7,138 nt of DNA from Planctomycetota bacterium (GTDB taxonomy: Bacteria > Planctomycetota > Phycisphaerae > Phycisphaerales > UBA1924), in NCBI GenBank assembly GCA_023434205.1, contig JAEYTB010000050.1, positions 1-7,138 on the forward strand, written 5' to 3'. The notes beneath the pieces were generated by a model. That model ran no database searches. It was not told the origin of the DNA and worked only from the letters and a program-made list of their open reading frames with translations. Shown in pieces: positions 1 through 6,153 of this stretch. How positions within the stretch are numbered: position 1 is the first letter of the stretch; each line of letters begins with the position of its first letter. The position numbers and the translations under genes are program-made.

Positions 1-430
1 GAGGTGAGGGGAGGGGGGCCGTGCCGCGGGCGGGGCCGGGCTGGGGGGTGGGGACTGGGGTGGGCTCGGGGGCCGCTGCGATGGGAGCTGGAGGCGATGG
101 TTCCTGGGGCGGGGTGGGCGCGGTGTCGGCGGGCGGGGGCGATGGCGGGCTGGCCTGCGGCCGGTTGTCGAGGAGCTGAGCGGTGAGCTCGGCGAGCTGG
201 GCGTCGAGGGACTCGATCGCGGCGACCGGGTCGGGCGGGGGCTCAGTGCTGAGGAGGTTGTCGACCTGCGCGGCGAGGTCGGCGGCGGGCTCATCGGGGA
301 GCGCGGGCATGGAGGCCACGTGCAGCTCGATGCGGCCCGTGGTCTGCTCGACATCCTTGAGGAGCGAGTCGATGTCGGCCTGAAGGTTGGTGGTATCCTT
401 CGGCCCGGAGTTTTCGCCGGCAGGTGTCAT
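1..430 (-). CDS. Hypothetical protein, N-terminal part, acidic then proline-rich
   Basis: An open frame starts with ATG at 430 and continues for 143 codons on the minus strand without a stop until it leaves the window, so only the N-terminus is visible. Residues 1-90 are acidic and contain two short amphipathic helical stretches (about 15-37 and 70-89, the latter with a leucine/alanine pattern suggestive of a short coiled coil). From about residue 91 the protein is dominated by proline, alanine, serine and threonine, like a flexible linker. Third codon positions are almost all G or C, as in a real gene of this genome. No signal peptide or membrane segment is visible in this part, which suggests a cytoplasmic protein. 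It is divergent from rsmE with a 57-base gap. I do not recognise the family; the missing C-terminus may hold the defining domain. Confidence 0.6.
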   Translation of the reverse strand, partial: MTPAGENSGPKDTTNLQADIDSLLKDVEQTTGRIELHVASMPALPDEPAADLAAQVDNLLSTEPPPDPVAAIESLDAQLAELTAQLLDNRPQASPPSPPPADTAPTPPQEPSPPAPIAAAPEPTPVPTPQPGPARGTAPLPSP

Positions 431-441
431 AACCCACGTTC

Positions 442-470
442 ATCATCGGTCAGGGAGCCCGAACACTCAA
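442..470 (-). promoter_or_regulatory. Candidate promoter for the divergent minus-strand gene
   Basis: On the minus strand TTGAGT (465-470) and GATGAT (442-447) are separated by exactly 17 bases, each matching the sigma-70 consensus at 4 of 6 positions. The -10 element would place the start only a few bases before the ATG at 430, giving a very short leader. Both elements are weak, so this is tentative. I saw no convincing plus-strand promoter for rsmE in the 57-base intergenic gap. Confidence 0.25.
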
Positions 471-487
471 GGCCGCCGGCGTTCTGC

Positions 488-1219
488 ATGCCCCATCGCA
501 TCTACATTCCCGAGTTGGCGGCTCAACCCCAAGGGCTGATAACCATAACAGGGGAGGAGGCGCAGCACGCGCTGCGGGTCAAGAGGCTGGAGGCGGGCGA
601 GGCGGTGGAGGTGTGCGACGGGCAGGGGACGGTCGCGTTCGGGCGAATCGGTGCGGGCCGGAAGGAGCGGGGGGAGTGGGCCGTTGATGTCGCCGTGGAG
701 CGGGTGGAGGTGGTGCCAGCGGACCCGCCGTACATCCGCGTGAGCAGCGCGGTGCCCAAGGGGGACCGGCTGCACGCGATGATCGAAGGTCTGAGCCAGG
801 TCGGTGCCGCGGGGTGGCGTCCGGTCAAGACGGTGCGCAGCGTGGTGGACCCGCGTGAGGGCAAGCTGGAGCGGCTTGAGCGTGTGGCGACGGAGGCGAT
901 GAAGCAGTGCGGGCGGGCGTCGAGGCTTGAGATTTTGCCGCCGGTACGTTTCAAGGAAGCGGTCAACAGCGTGGGCCGGGTGGTCATCGCGGACGCGTCG
1001 GGCGGTGAATACGAGGCGTGCGGGTTTGACCGCATTGTGATCCTGGTGGGGCCGGAGGGCGGGTGGGAGAAGTCGGAGCTGGAGTTCGCGCTCGGGGCCG
1101 GGCTGGGCGTCAAGGCGGTGCGGTTTGGGCCGTATGTGATGCGGACCGAGGTGGCGGCGGTGGTCGCCGCGGCGCAGGTTTTGAGCGCGGAGCGGGCGCT
1201 GCGGGCGCGGGCCGTATAG
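488..1219 (+). CDS. rsmE: 16S rRNA m3U1498 methyltransferase RsmE
   Basis: The 243-residue product belongs to the SPOUT methyltransferase family RsmE, which uses S-adenosylmethionine to methylate N3 of U1498 in 16S rRNA on the assembled small subunit. The N-terminal PUA-like part starts HRIYIPE and has the EEAQHALRVKRL and VCDGQG stretches (residues 23-47). The SPOUT domain shows KGDR (91-94), LSQVGAAGW (102-110), EAMKQCGR (136-143), the SAM-loop ILVGPEGGW (185-193) and FGPYVMRTEVA (213-223), which replaces the more usual RxLRTETA. Length matches the family (about 240). The frame is open for 56 more codons upstream, but those residues do not look like RsmE and overlap the divergent gene, so ATG 488 is preferred. 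No clear Shine-Dalgarno site precedes it. The next gene follows after 27 bases and may be co-transcribed. Confidence 0.93.
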   Translation: MPHRIYIPELAAQPQGLITITGEEAQHALRVKRLEAGEAVEVCDGQGTVAFGRIGAGRKERGEWAVDVAVERVEVVPADPPYIRVSSAVPKGDRLHAMIEGLSQVGAAGWRPVKTVRSVVDPREGKLERLERVATEAMKQCGRASRLEILPPVRFKEAVNSVGRVVIADASGGEYEACGFDRIVILVGPEGGWEKSELEFALGAGLGVKAVRFGPYVMRTEVAAVVAAAQVLSAERALRARAV

Positions 1220-1234
1220 TTTGGCGCTGGACTA

Positions 1235-1240
1235 CAGGAG
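1235..1240 (+). promoter_or_regulatory. Ribosome binding site of the repeat protein
   Basis: CAGGAG lies 6 bases before the ATG at 1247. It fixes the start of the downstream gene and is clearer than the sites of most other genes in this window. Confidence 0.7.
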
Positions 1241-1246
1241 CGGAAC

Positions 1247-2518
1247 ATGACGAGGCTGATCGGCGCGGCGGTGTGCGTGGCGGTTCTGGCGGGCGCGGCG
1301 GGGGGCGCGTGGGCGCAGCCGCAGGGCAACCAGCAGGTCATTGAGCGTGAGGCCACAGCGCCCGACGTCCGCGAGATGACGGCGAAGGCGATCGCGTACC
1401 TGCGCTCGCAGCAGGACAAGGAGACGGGCGGCTGGGGCGTGAACAAGGCCGGCGGCCCGAGCTTCCCGGCGATGACGGGGCTGGTGCTGTCGGGGATGCT
1501 GGCCGAGCCGGGGATCACGGACAGCGACCCGGCGGTCGCCGCGGGGGTGAAGTACATCCTGAACAATGCGCAGCCGGACGGGGGGATCTACGACAAGGTG
1601 CTGCCCAGCTACAACACGGCGATTTGCCTGAGTGCGCTGTCGAAGGTGCAGCGGACGGCGCGGGTGGCGAAGGTGATGAAGGATGCGCAGGACTTTCTGA
1701 GGTCGCTGCAGTTCGGGGAGGGGGCTGTCGTGCGGGCGGGGCTGGACGAGTCGGCGCGGCCGGTGGATAAGGACCACCCGTTCTACGGCGGGTTCGGGTA
1801 CGGGCGGCACGGCAGGCCGGACCTCTCGAACACCGGCTTTGTGCTCGAGGCGCTGCACGACTCGGGCATCGCGGCGGATGACCCGGCGTTCCAGCGGGCG
1901 CTGGTGTTCCTGCAGCGGATCCAGATGGTGGAGACGTACGAGGGGAAGAAGATCAACCAGGCCGCGTACGCCAAGGGCAGCAGCCAGGGCGGGTTCATTT
2001 ACGCCACGAGCGTGAACAAGGACCAGGTGGGCGTGGGGCAGACGCAGGCGACGCCGGCGATGATCGAGGAGACGCTCGACGACGGGACGAAGGTGAGCCG
2101 GCTGCGGGCGTATGGATCGATGACGTACGCGGGGTTCAAGAGCTACGTGTACGCGGGGCTCAAGAAGGACGACCCGCGCGTGCAGGCCGCGATGGACTGG
2201 ATCTCCCGCAACTACACGCTGAAGGAGAACCCCGGCGCGGGGCAGGACGGGCTGTACTACTACTACGTGATCTTCGCGCGGGCGATGCAGGCGCACGGCT
2301 CGCCGACGATCGGGGTTGTGGCGCAGGATGGCTCGACCGATGAGCGCCGCTGGGCCCGCGACCTGGTCCGGCAGCTCGCGACGCTCCAGGAAGAAGACGG
2401 CTCGTTCCGCCCGATGAAGGACGGGGCGCGGTGGATGGAGGACAACAAGGTGCTGATTACGGCGTACGCGCTGATCGCGCTGGAGGCGGCGCGGGAGGAC
2501 CTGGAGAAGAACCCGTAG
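1247..2518 (+). CDS. Secreted prenyltransferase/squalene-oxidase repeat protein
   Basis: The 423-residue protein begins with a Sec signal peptide (MTR, a hydrophobic stretch at 4-21, and an AWA/Q signal peptidase I site at 23/24), so it is exported. The mature part is a series of alpha/alpha units of the prenyltransferase/squalene-cyclase fold. I count about six, around residues 43-88, 97-133, 144-206, 213-290, 301-338 and 365-411. Each has an xxWLxxxQ-like helix (YLRSQQ, FLRSLQ, FLQRIQ, QLATLQ), a Gly-rich turn (TGGWG, PDGGIYD, GGFGYG, EDGSF) and a helix ending in a T-A/G-x-x-L type motif. Six units would close an alpha6/alpha6 toroid. The DxDD acid motif of squalene-hopene cyclases is absent and the protein is exported, so cyclase activity is unlikely. 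A binding or scaffold role is inferred. Such secreted repeat proteins are common in planctomycetes, function unknown. Confidence 0.85.
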   Translation: MTRLIGAAVCVAVLAGAAGGAWAQPQGNQQVIEREATAPDVREMTAKAIAYLRSQQDKETGGWGVNKAGGPSFPAMTGLVLSGMLAEPGITDSDPAVAAGVKYILNNAQPDGGIYDKVLPSYNTAICLSALSKVQRTARVAKVMKDAQDFLRSLQFGEGAVVRAGLDESARPVDKDHPFYGGFGYGRHGRPDLSNTGFVLEALHDSGIAADDPAFQRALVFLQRIQMVETYEGKKINQAAYAKGSSQGGFIYATSVNKDQVGVGQTQATPAMIEETLDDGTKVSRLRAYGSMTYAGFKSYVYAGLKKDDPRVQAAMDWISRNYTLKENPGAGQDGLYYYYVIFARAMQAHGSPTIGVVAQDGSTDERRWARDLVRQLATLQEEDGSFRPMKDGARWMEDNKVLITAYALIALEAAREDLEKNP

Positions 2519-2528
2519 AACCGATCGG

Positions 2529-2543
2529 GCCGCCCTGTGCGGC
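2529..2543. terminator. Weak hairpin between converging genes
   Basis: GCCGC (2529-2533) and GCGGC (2539-2543) form a 5-bp stem with a 5-base loop in the 24-base gap between the converging stop codons. There is no T-tract on either side, so it would be at best a weak bidirectional termination aid. Confidence 0.25.
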
Positions 2544-3460
2544 TAGCGCCGTTCTTCACGCTCCCTACGCGCCTTGATGTGCTGGCTCTCGGCGCTCGCG
2601 CTTTCGATCATTTCCTGACGCAGCCGCTCAAACTCCGCGAGGTCGCCGTCGGTCTCGAACGTGAACTGTCTGTCGTCCTGCTCAAACTTCCCCGCCTTGG
2701 CGTTGAGAAACTCAAGGAACGCGACCATCGATCCCACCGCGCGCGTTCGGACCTCGCATTGCAGCAAGGACTCGCGCCGGTCGAAGTCGCGTCGGAATGC
2801 CGCTGTGAGGGGGCCGATCCCGTCCTCGGGACAGCCCTCCTCCCGCAGCAGGCCGGCATAGATGTTCTCCGCGTCGGAGATCAGGGCGCAGCCGTTCAAG
2901 TGGCTCGCCTGCACAGCCTTGGCAAGCGACAGCCGATCGGCAATCTCGGCGCTGTTAGTGAGCCGGTCCGGCAACACGCCCCCGGCAGCCATGAACGCCT
3001 CCATGTCCGCCCCGTACTGCTTTGCGGCGGCGACGACCAACTGCGAGAAGCGTTGAGAGCTGCGCTCAAATGCATCAGCCGCGAGGCGCTCGTCTGCGGC
3101 GTTCCGCCGTGCAATCTCTGAGTTTCTGGCGCGCTGTGCCATGGCCCAGCCGAGGAAGGCAAGGAACGCGACCATGCAGACCGCGAGCGTGACGTTAAAG
3201 ACCCTGTTCGATCTCTTGCTCGCCAGCGAGGCAACCGTTGCGATGATGAGCCCGACCAGGATCGCTGCTACAGGTGGCACGACGCCCGCAACGACCGACC
3301 GCAAGTCCGTGTTTCCGCGGAGAACGCCCGTCAGCCATAGGCACACGAGCGTGCCGACCAGCATCAGAACGGCGACAAGCGGGTGCAGTCGCAGCGCTTG
3401 CCGAGTCTTCTGCGGGGAAGTCACCCCGTCACGGGTGTCGCTTGGCTCAGGTGTGGTCAT
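2543..3460 (-). CDS. Hypothetical membrane protein with three TM helices, coupled to thrS
   Basis: The 305-residue protein has a polar N-terminus (1-24), three hydrophobic segments likely spanning the membrane (about 27-46, 55-79 and 88-108), and a soluble, charged, mostly helical C-terminal domain of nearly 200 residues. Three cysteines lie at 191, 210 and 224, and the extreme C-terminus is strongly basic/acidic helix (ends KARREREERR). The ATG at 3460 overlaps the thrS TGA as ATGA, which fixes the start and implies translational coupling to thrS. Its codons are noticeably less GC-biased than those of thrS: about 60% GC in two 60-base stretches I counted, with frequent A/T third positions. 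That suggests a younger or weakly constrained gene. I do not recognise a family, and the soluble domain shows no motif I can name. It is the last gene before the convergent boundary. Confidence 0.75.
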   Translation of the reverse strand: MTTPEPSDTRDGVTSPQKTRQALRLHPLVAVLMLVGTLVCLWLTGVLRGNTDLRSVVAGVVPPVAAILVGLIIATVASLASKRSNRVFNVTLAVCMVAFLAFLGWAMAQRARNSEIARRNAADERLAADAFERSSQRFSQLVVAAAKQYGADMEAFMAAGGVLPDRLTNSAEIADRLSLAKAVQASHLNGCALISDAENIYAGLLREEGCPEDGIGPLTAAFRRDFDRRESLLQCEVRTRAVGSMVAFLEFLNAKAGKFEQDDRQFTFETDGDLAEFERLRQEMIESASAESQHIKARREREERR

Positions 3461-5709
3461 GGCTTCACCGATGGGGACGCGGTGCGGTTACCGATCTCGT
3501 CTCGAACACCCTCGACAAACTTATCCAGCGGCATGGCGCCCAGGTCCTTCTCAATCCCGCGCATGCGCACGCTCACCGCGTTGTTCTCCGCATCCCGCGG
3601 CCCCACGATCAGCATGTACGGCACCTTCATCTCCGCGGCGTCCTTCACCTTGCCCTGGATGCGGTCGGGGCCGGCGTCGATGGTGGCGCGGACACCGACT
3701 TCCTGGAGTGCAGCGAGGACGCGGTGGGCGTAGTCGTTGGTCTTCTCGCTGATGGGCAGGACGCGGACCTGCTCGGGGGCGAGCCAGGTGGGGAAGGCGC
3801 CGGCGAAGTGCTCGATGAGCACGCCGCAGAAGCGCTCCATGCTGCCGAAGGGGGCGCGGTGGATGACGACAGGGCGGTGGGCCTTGTTGTCGGGGCCGAT
3901 ATAGGAGAGGTCGAAGCGGAGCGCCATCTGGTAGTCGACCTGGACGGTGCCGAGCTGCCACTCGCGGCCGATGACGTCCTTCACGACGAAGTCGATCTTC
4001 GGCCCGTAGAACGCGGCCTCGCCGGGCTCCTGGCTGAAAGCGACGCCAAGGGACGCGGCGGCGGCGAGGCAGGCGGCTTCGGCCTTGTCCCAGCTCTCGG
4101 CCGAGCCGGTGTACTTGGCGGAGTCCTTGTCACGCAGGCCCACGCGGACGCGGTAGTCCTTCATGCCCAGCACGTTGAAGATGGTCTTGACCAGCGAGAG
4201 GCAGCCCTGCATCTCGGCGGCGACCTGCTCGTCGGTGCAGAAGAGGTGGGCGTCGTCCTGGGTGAAGCCGCGGACGCGGGTCATTCCGTTGAGCTCGCCG
4301 CTCTGCTCCCAGCGGTAGACGGTGCCGAACTCGGCGAGGCGGACGGGCATGTCGCGGTAGGAGTGGGGGGCGGAGGCGAAAATCTTGGCGTGGTGCGGGC
4401 AGTTCATGGGCTTGAGCATGAAGCCCTGGACGAGCTGGTCCTCGGGCATGATGCGGGACTTCTCGATGGTCTCCTTGCCGGTGCGCTCGTTGATGCCGCG
4501 GGCGAGGCGCTCGGAGACGCCCTCGACGCGGTGCATGACCTCGGAGCAGGAGCAGGTCCCCAGGCGCTCGAGGGTGTCGCGCTCGACGATGGGCGGGAAC
4601 TGGCTGTCCTTGTAGTAGGGGAAGTGGCCGGAGGTCTTGTAGAGCTCCAGGCCGCCGATGTGCGGGGTAAAGACCTCGGTGTAGCCCTGCTTCCTGAGCT
4701 CGGCGGCGATGAAGGTCTGGAGCTCCTTGCGGACGATCGAGCCGTTGGGGGTCCAGAGGATGAGCCCCTGGCCCACATCCTCATCGATGTGGAAGAGGCG
4801 CAGGGCCCTGCCGATGACGCGGTGGTCGCGGGCCTTGGCCTGCTCGAGCTGGGCGAGGTAGGCGTCGAGGTCGGCCTGGGTGGCGAAGGCGGTGCCGTAG
4901 ACGCGGATGAGGCGGTCGGAGTTCTCATCGCCGTGCCAGTAGGCGGAGGCGAGCGACATCACCTTCGCCGCGCCGATACGGCCGGTGGAGGGCACGTGCG
5001 GCCCGCGGCAGAGGTCCTCCCAGTTCTTGCCCGGCTCGCCGGTGGCGTAAAAGGAGAGTTTTGCCTGATGGATACTGGGCTGGTTCATCAGCCATTGAGC
5101 GGTGTCAAGGGGGGATTCCCCGAGTACCTTCTGTCGAGTGTTCAACGTTTGTTGCACCCGCTCCCCGTCTGCACCAGACAACTGAGTTGCGATGGCTCTG
5201 TTGGCGTTGTCGACCTTGTACTTGTTGGCTTCATCCCACAGCTTGCGAAGGCCCTGCTGCGAGTCGATCTCGTAGCGGGTGAAGCGGCGGTCCTCCTTCA
5301 CGATCGCGGCGATGCGATGGTTGATCGCGTCGAACTGCTCGCTGGAGATCTTGCGGCCCTCGGGCACGAACATGTCGTAGAAGAAGCCGGTGTCGGTGGG
5401 GGGGCCGTAGGCCAGGAGCACATCCTTGCCGACGACGTCCTGGATGGCCTCGGCCATGACGTGTGCCGCGGAGTGGCGCATGAGGTAGAGGGCGTCGGGG
5501 CTGGCCTGCTGGCCGGGGCGTGGGGCGGTGACGATCTCGATCTTCGCGTCGGTGGCGATGGGCGCGGAAAGGTCGCGGAGCTGGCCGTCGACCTTGACGC
5601 CGATGGCGGCCTTGGCGAGGCCGGCGCCGATGGACGCGGCGACGTCGTAGCCGCTCACGGGCTGGTCAAAGGACTTGGTCTTGCCGTCGGGGAGGGTGAT
5701 GGTGGGCAT
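3457..5709 (-). CDS. thrS: Threonyl-tRNA synthetase
   Basis: The enzyme activates threonine with ATP and charges tRNA-Thr in the cytoplasm. Domains in order: TGS (1-62, starts MPTITLPDG); editing domain with HSAAH (79-83) and CRGPH (234-238), giving the editing residues H79, H83, C234, H238; class II catalytic core with motif 2 around 461-488 (VYRWEQSG, RVRGFTQDDAH) and motif 3 HRAPFGSMERF (617-627); anticodon-binding domain from about 645. The zinc ligands that select threonine are present: C437 (MNCPHH), H488 and H617. At 750 residues it is about 110 longer than E. coli ThrS. Much of this is two extra blocks, about 166-212 in the editing domain and 374-428 before the zinc cysteine. The frame is open for 80 more codons upstream, but those precede the TGS domain and overlap the zinc-ribbon gene, so ATG 5709 is used. 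No clear ribosome site is visible. It is likely transcribed with the zinc-ribbon gene 79 bases upstream. Confidence 0.97.
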   Translation of the reverse strand: MPTITLPDGKTKSFDQPVSGYDVAASIGAGLAKAAIGVKVDGQLRDLSAPIATDAKIEIVTAPRPGQQASPDALYLMRHSAAHVMAEAIQDVVGKDVLLAYGPPTDTGFFYDMFVPEGRKISSEQFDAINHRIAAIVKEDRRFTRYEIDSQQGLRKLWDEANKYKVDNANRAIATQLSGADGERVQQTLNTRQKVLGESPLDTAQWLMNQPSIHQAKLSFYATGEPGKNWEDLCRGPHVPSTGRIGAAKVMSLASAYWHGDENSDRLIRVYGTAFATQADLDAYLAQLEQAKARDHRVIGRALRLFHIDEDVGQGLILWTPNGSIVRKELQTFIAAELRKQGYTEVFTPHIGGLELYKTSGHFPYYKDSQFPPIVERDTLERLGTCSCSEVMHRVEGVSERLARGINERTGKETIEKSRIMPEDQLVQGFMLKPMNCPHHAKIFASAPHSYRDMPVRLAEFGTVYRWEQSGELNGMTRVRGFTQDDAHLFCTDEQVAAEMQGCLSLVKTIFNVLGMKDYRVRVGLRDKDSAKYTGSAESWDKAEAACLAAAASLGVAFSQEPGEAAFYGPKIDFVVKDVIGREWQLGTVQVDYQMALRFDLSYIGPDNKAHRPVVIHRAPFGSMERFCGVLIEHFAGAFPTWLAPEQVRVLPISEKTNDYAHRVLAALQEVGVRATIDAGPDRIQGKVKDAAEMKVPYMLIVGPRDAENNAVSVRMRGIEKDLGAMPLDKFVEGVRDEIGNRTASPSVKP

Positions 5710-5733
5710 GGGGGGCTCGGGGGGTGGGAGAAA

Positions 5734-5763
5734 TGAAAGCGGAAAGCGGAAAGCGGGGAAAGC
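5734..5763. repeat. 7-base GGAAAGC repeats in the thrS leader
   Basis: GGAAAGC occurs at 5741-5747, 5748-5754 and, after two extra G, at 5757-5763. A one-mismatch copy (TGAAAGC) lies at 5734-5740. In the thrS mRNA this is a pyrimidine-rich GCUUUCC series 25 to 54 bases before the start codon. Confidence 0.8.
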
Positions 5764-5788
5764 CGCGCGGGAGTGGAGGGGTAGGAGC

Positions 5789-6022
5789 TTACTCGGTGGT
5801 TGACGATGCGTAGAGGCGGAGGGCCTCACACTGCGGGCAGCGGTAGGCGACGACCTTGGCGCCCGTCTTGTACTGTGAGGACCGGACTTCGTACTCCCAC
5901 CAGCCCGGCTTGGGCTCTCCCTCACACCAGCGAGGAAGTGCGATGCCACCGTACGCCGCGTCGGTGAGGAAGCCGCGGACCATTTCCTTCTGACACACGA
6001 GGCACACGGGCTTGGCGGCCAT
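5789..6022 (-). CDS. Small zinc-ribbon protein
   Basis: The 77-residue protein carries two CxxC knuckles, CLVC at residues 7-10 and CPQC at 62-65, the classic spacing of a four-cysteine zinc ribbon. A further cysteine is at 33. The middle holds an aromatic-rich segment (PRWCEGEPKPGWWEYEV) that probably forms the beta-hairpin of the ribbon. There is no signal peptide or membrane segment, so it is cytoplasmic. The ATG at 6022 has a strong GGAGGG ribosome site 6 bases upstream, which decides the start. It lies directly upstream of thrS on the same strand and just downstream of an intrinsic terminator, so its transcription is probably controlled by read-through. Zinc ribbons of this size often bind nucleic acid or protein. 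A link to the zinc-dependent ThrS is only suggested by position. I do not recognise a named family. Confidence 0.8.
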   Translation of the reverse strand: MAAKPVCLVCQKEMVRGFLTDAAYGGIALPRWCEGEPKPGWWEYEVRSSQYKTGAKVVAYRCPQCEALRLYASSTTE

Positions 6023-6028
6023 GTCGAA

Positions 6029-6034
6029 CCCTCC
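6029..6034 (-). promoter_or_regulatory. Strong ribosome binding site of the zinc-ribbon gene
   Basis: On the minus strand GGAGGG sits 6 bases before the ATG at 6022 and only 4 bases after the U-tract of the hairpin at 6039-6063. It is the best ribosome site seen in the window. A transcript stopped at the hairpin would lack it. Confidence 0.8.
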
Positions 6035-6038
6035 GATG

Positions 6039-6063
6039 AAAAAACCCCGGCGATGGGCCGGGG
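6039..6063 (-). terminator. Intrinsic terminator, probable attenuator of the zinc-ribbon/thrS unit
   Basis: On the minus strand CCCCGGC (6057-6063) pairs perfectly with GCCGGGG (6045-6051) across a 5-base loop, and six U follow (6044-6039). A 7-bp all-GC stem with a U-tract is a textbook Rho-independent terminator. It works only for minus-strand transcription because the plus strand has no T-run after the stem. It lies 120 bases after the lipoprotein stop codon, far for a simple end-of-gene terminator, and in the leader of the zinc-ribbon gene 4 bases before its ribosome site. Both roles, terminator for smc-lipoprotein and attenuator for the downstream genes, are possible. Confidence 0.85.
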
Positions 6064-6099
6064 CTGGTCGTGGTTGCTGCGGACGCACAGGTGCCGGCT

Positions 6100-6147
6100 T
6101 CACCCGTGTCGCTGGTCCCCCGAAGTCGTGGTCGTGCCGGTCGTCAT
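6100..6147 (-). CDS. Putative threonine-rich leader peptide
   Basis: A 15-codon frame reads MTTGTTTTSGDQRHG and ends in TGA. Six of the first eight residues are threonine, using ACG, ACC and ACT codons in close succession. The stop lies 36 bases before the terminator stem. The first threonine codons contain CCGGC, the sequence just after the stop contains GCCGG (minus-strand RNA, 6094-6098), and the terminator 5' arm contains CCGGC again. This allows the 1:2, 2:3 and 3:4 pairings of a classical attenuator, though each alternative is only 5 bp. A promoter pair just upstream would start transcription at or next to the AUG, so the peptide would be translated leaderless. The peptide would sense charged tRNA-Thr for thrS downstream. 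Threonine richness could be chance in a GACCAC-like repeat, so this is a candidate, not a certain gene. Confidence 0.45.
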   Translation of the reverse strand: MTTGTTTTSGDQRHG

Positions 6148-6153
6148 GGCGGA

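Noticed and set aside
320..487. 56-codon N-terminal extension of RsmE
   Set aside because: It overlaps the divergent minus-strand gene and does not resemble the RsmE N-terminus, which starts at MPHRIYIPE.
523..1566. 347-codon minus-strand frame opposite rsmE
   Set aside because: Ser/Thr/Ala/Pro-rich shadow that spans two real plus-strand genes and their intergenic gap.
1232..2296. 354-codon minus-strand frame opposite the repeat protein
   Set aside because: Arg/His/Pro/Val/Leu-rich shadow composition; the plus strand has a signal peptide, a ribosome site and recognisable repeats.
3274..5736. 820-codon plus-strand open frame antisense to thrS
   Set aside because: It is the mirror of a high-GC gene: its translation is a low-complexity string of G, A, V, L, E and D, while the opposite strand encodes a complete ThrS with all motifs.
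5710..5788. Promoter or T-box for thrS in the gap just upstream
   Set aside because: I found no hexamer pair with acceptable spacing, no T-box sequence and no terminator stem in these 79 bases.
5710..5949. 80-codon N-terminal extension of ThrS
   Set aside because: It lies before the TGS domain, is Pro/Ser/Arg-rich and overlaps the zinc-ribbon gene, which has its own strong ribosome site.
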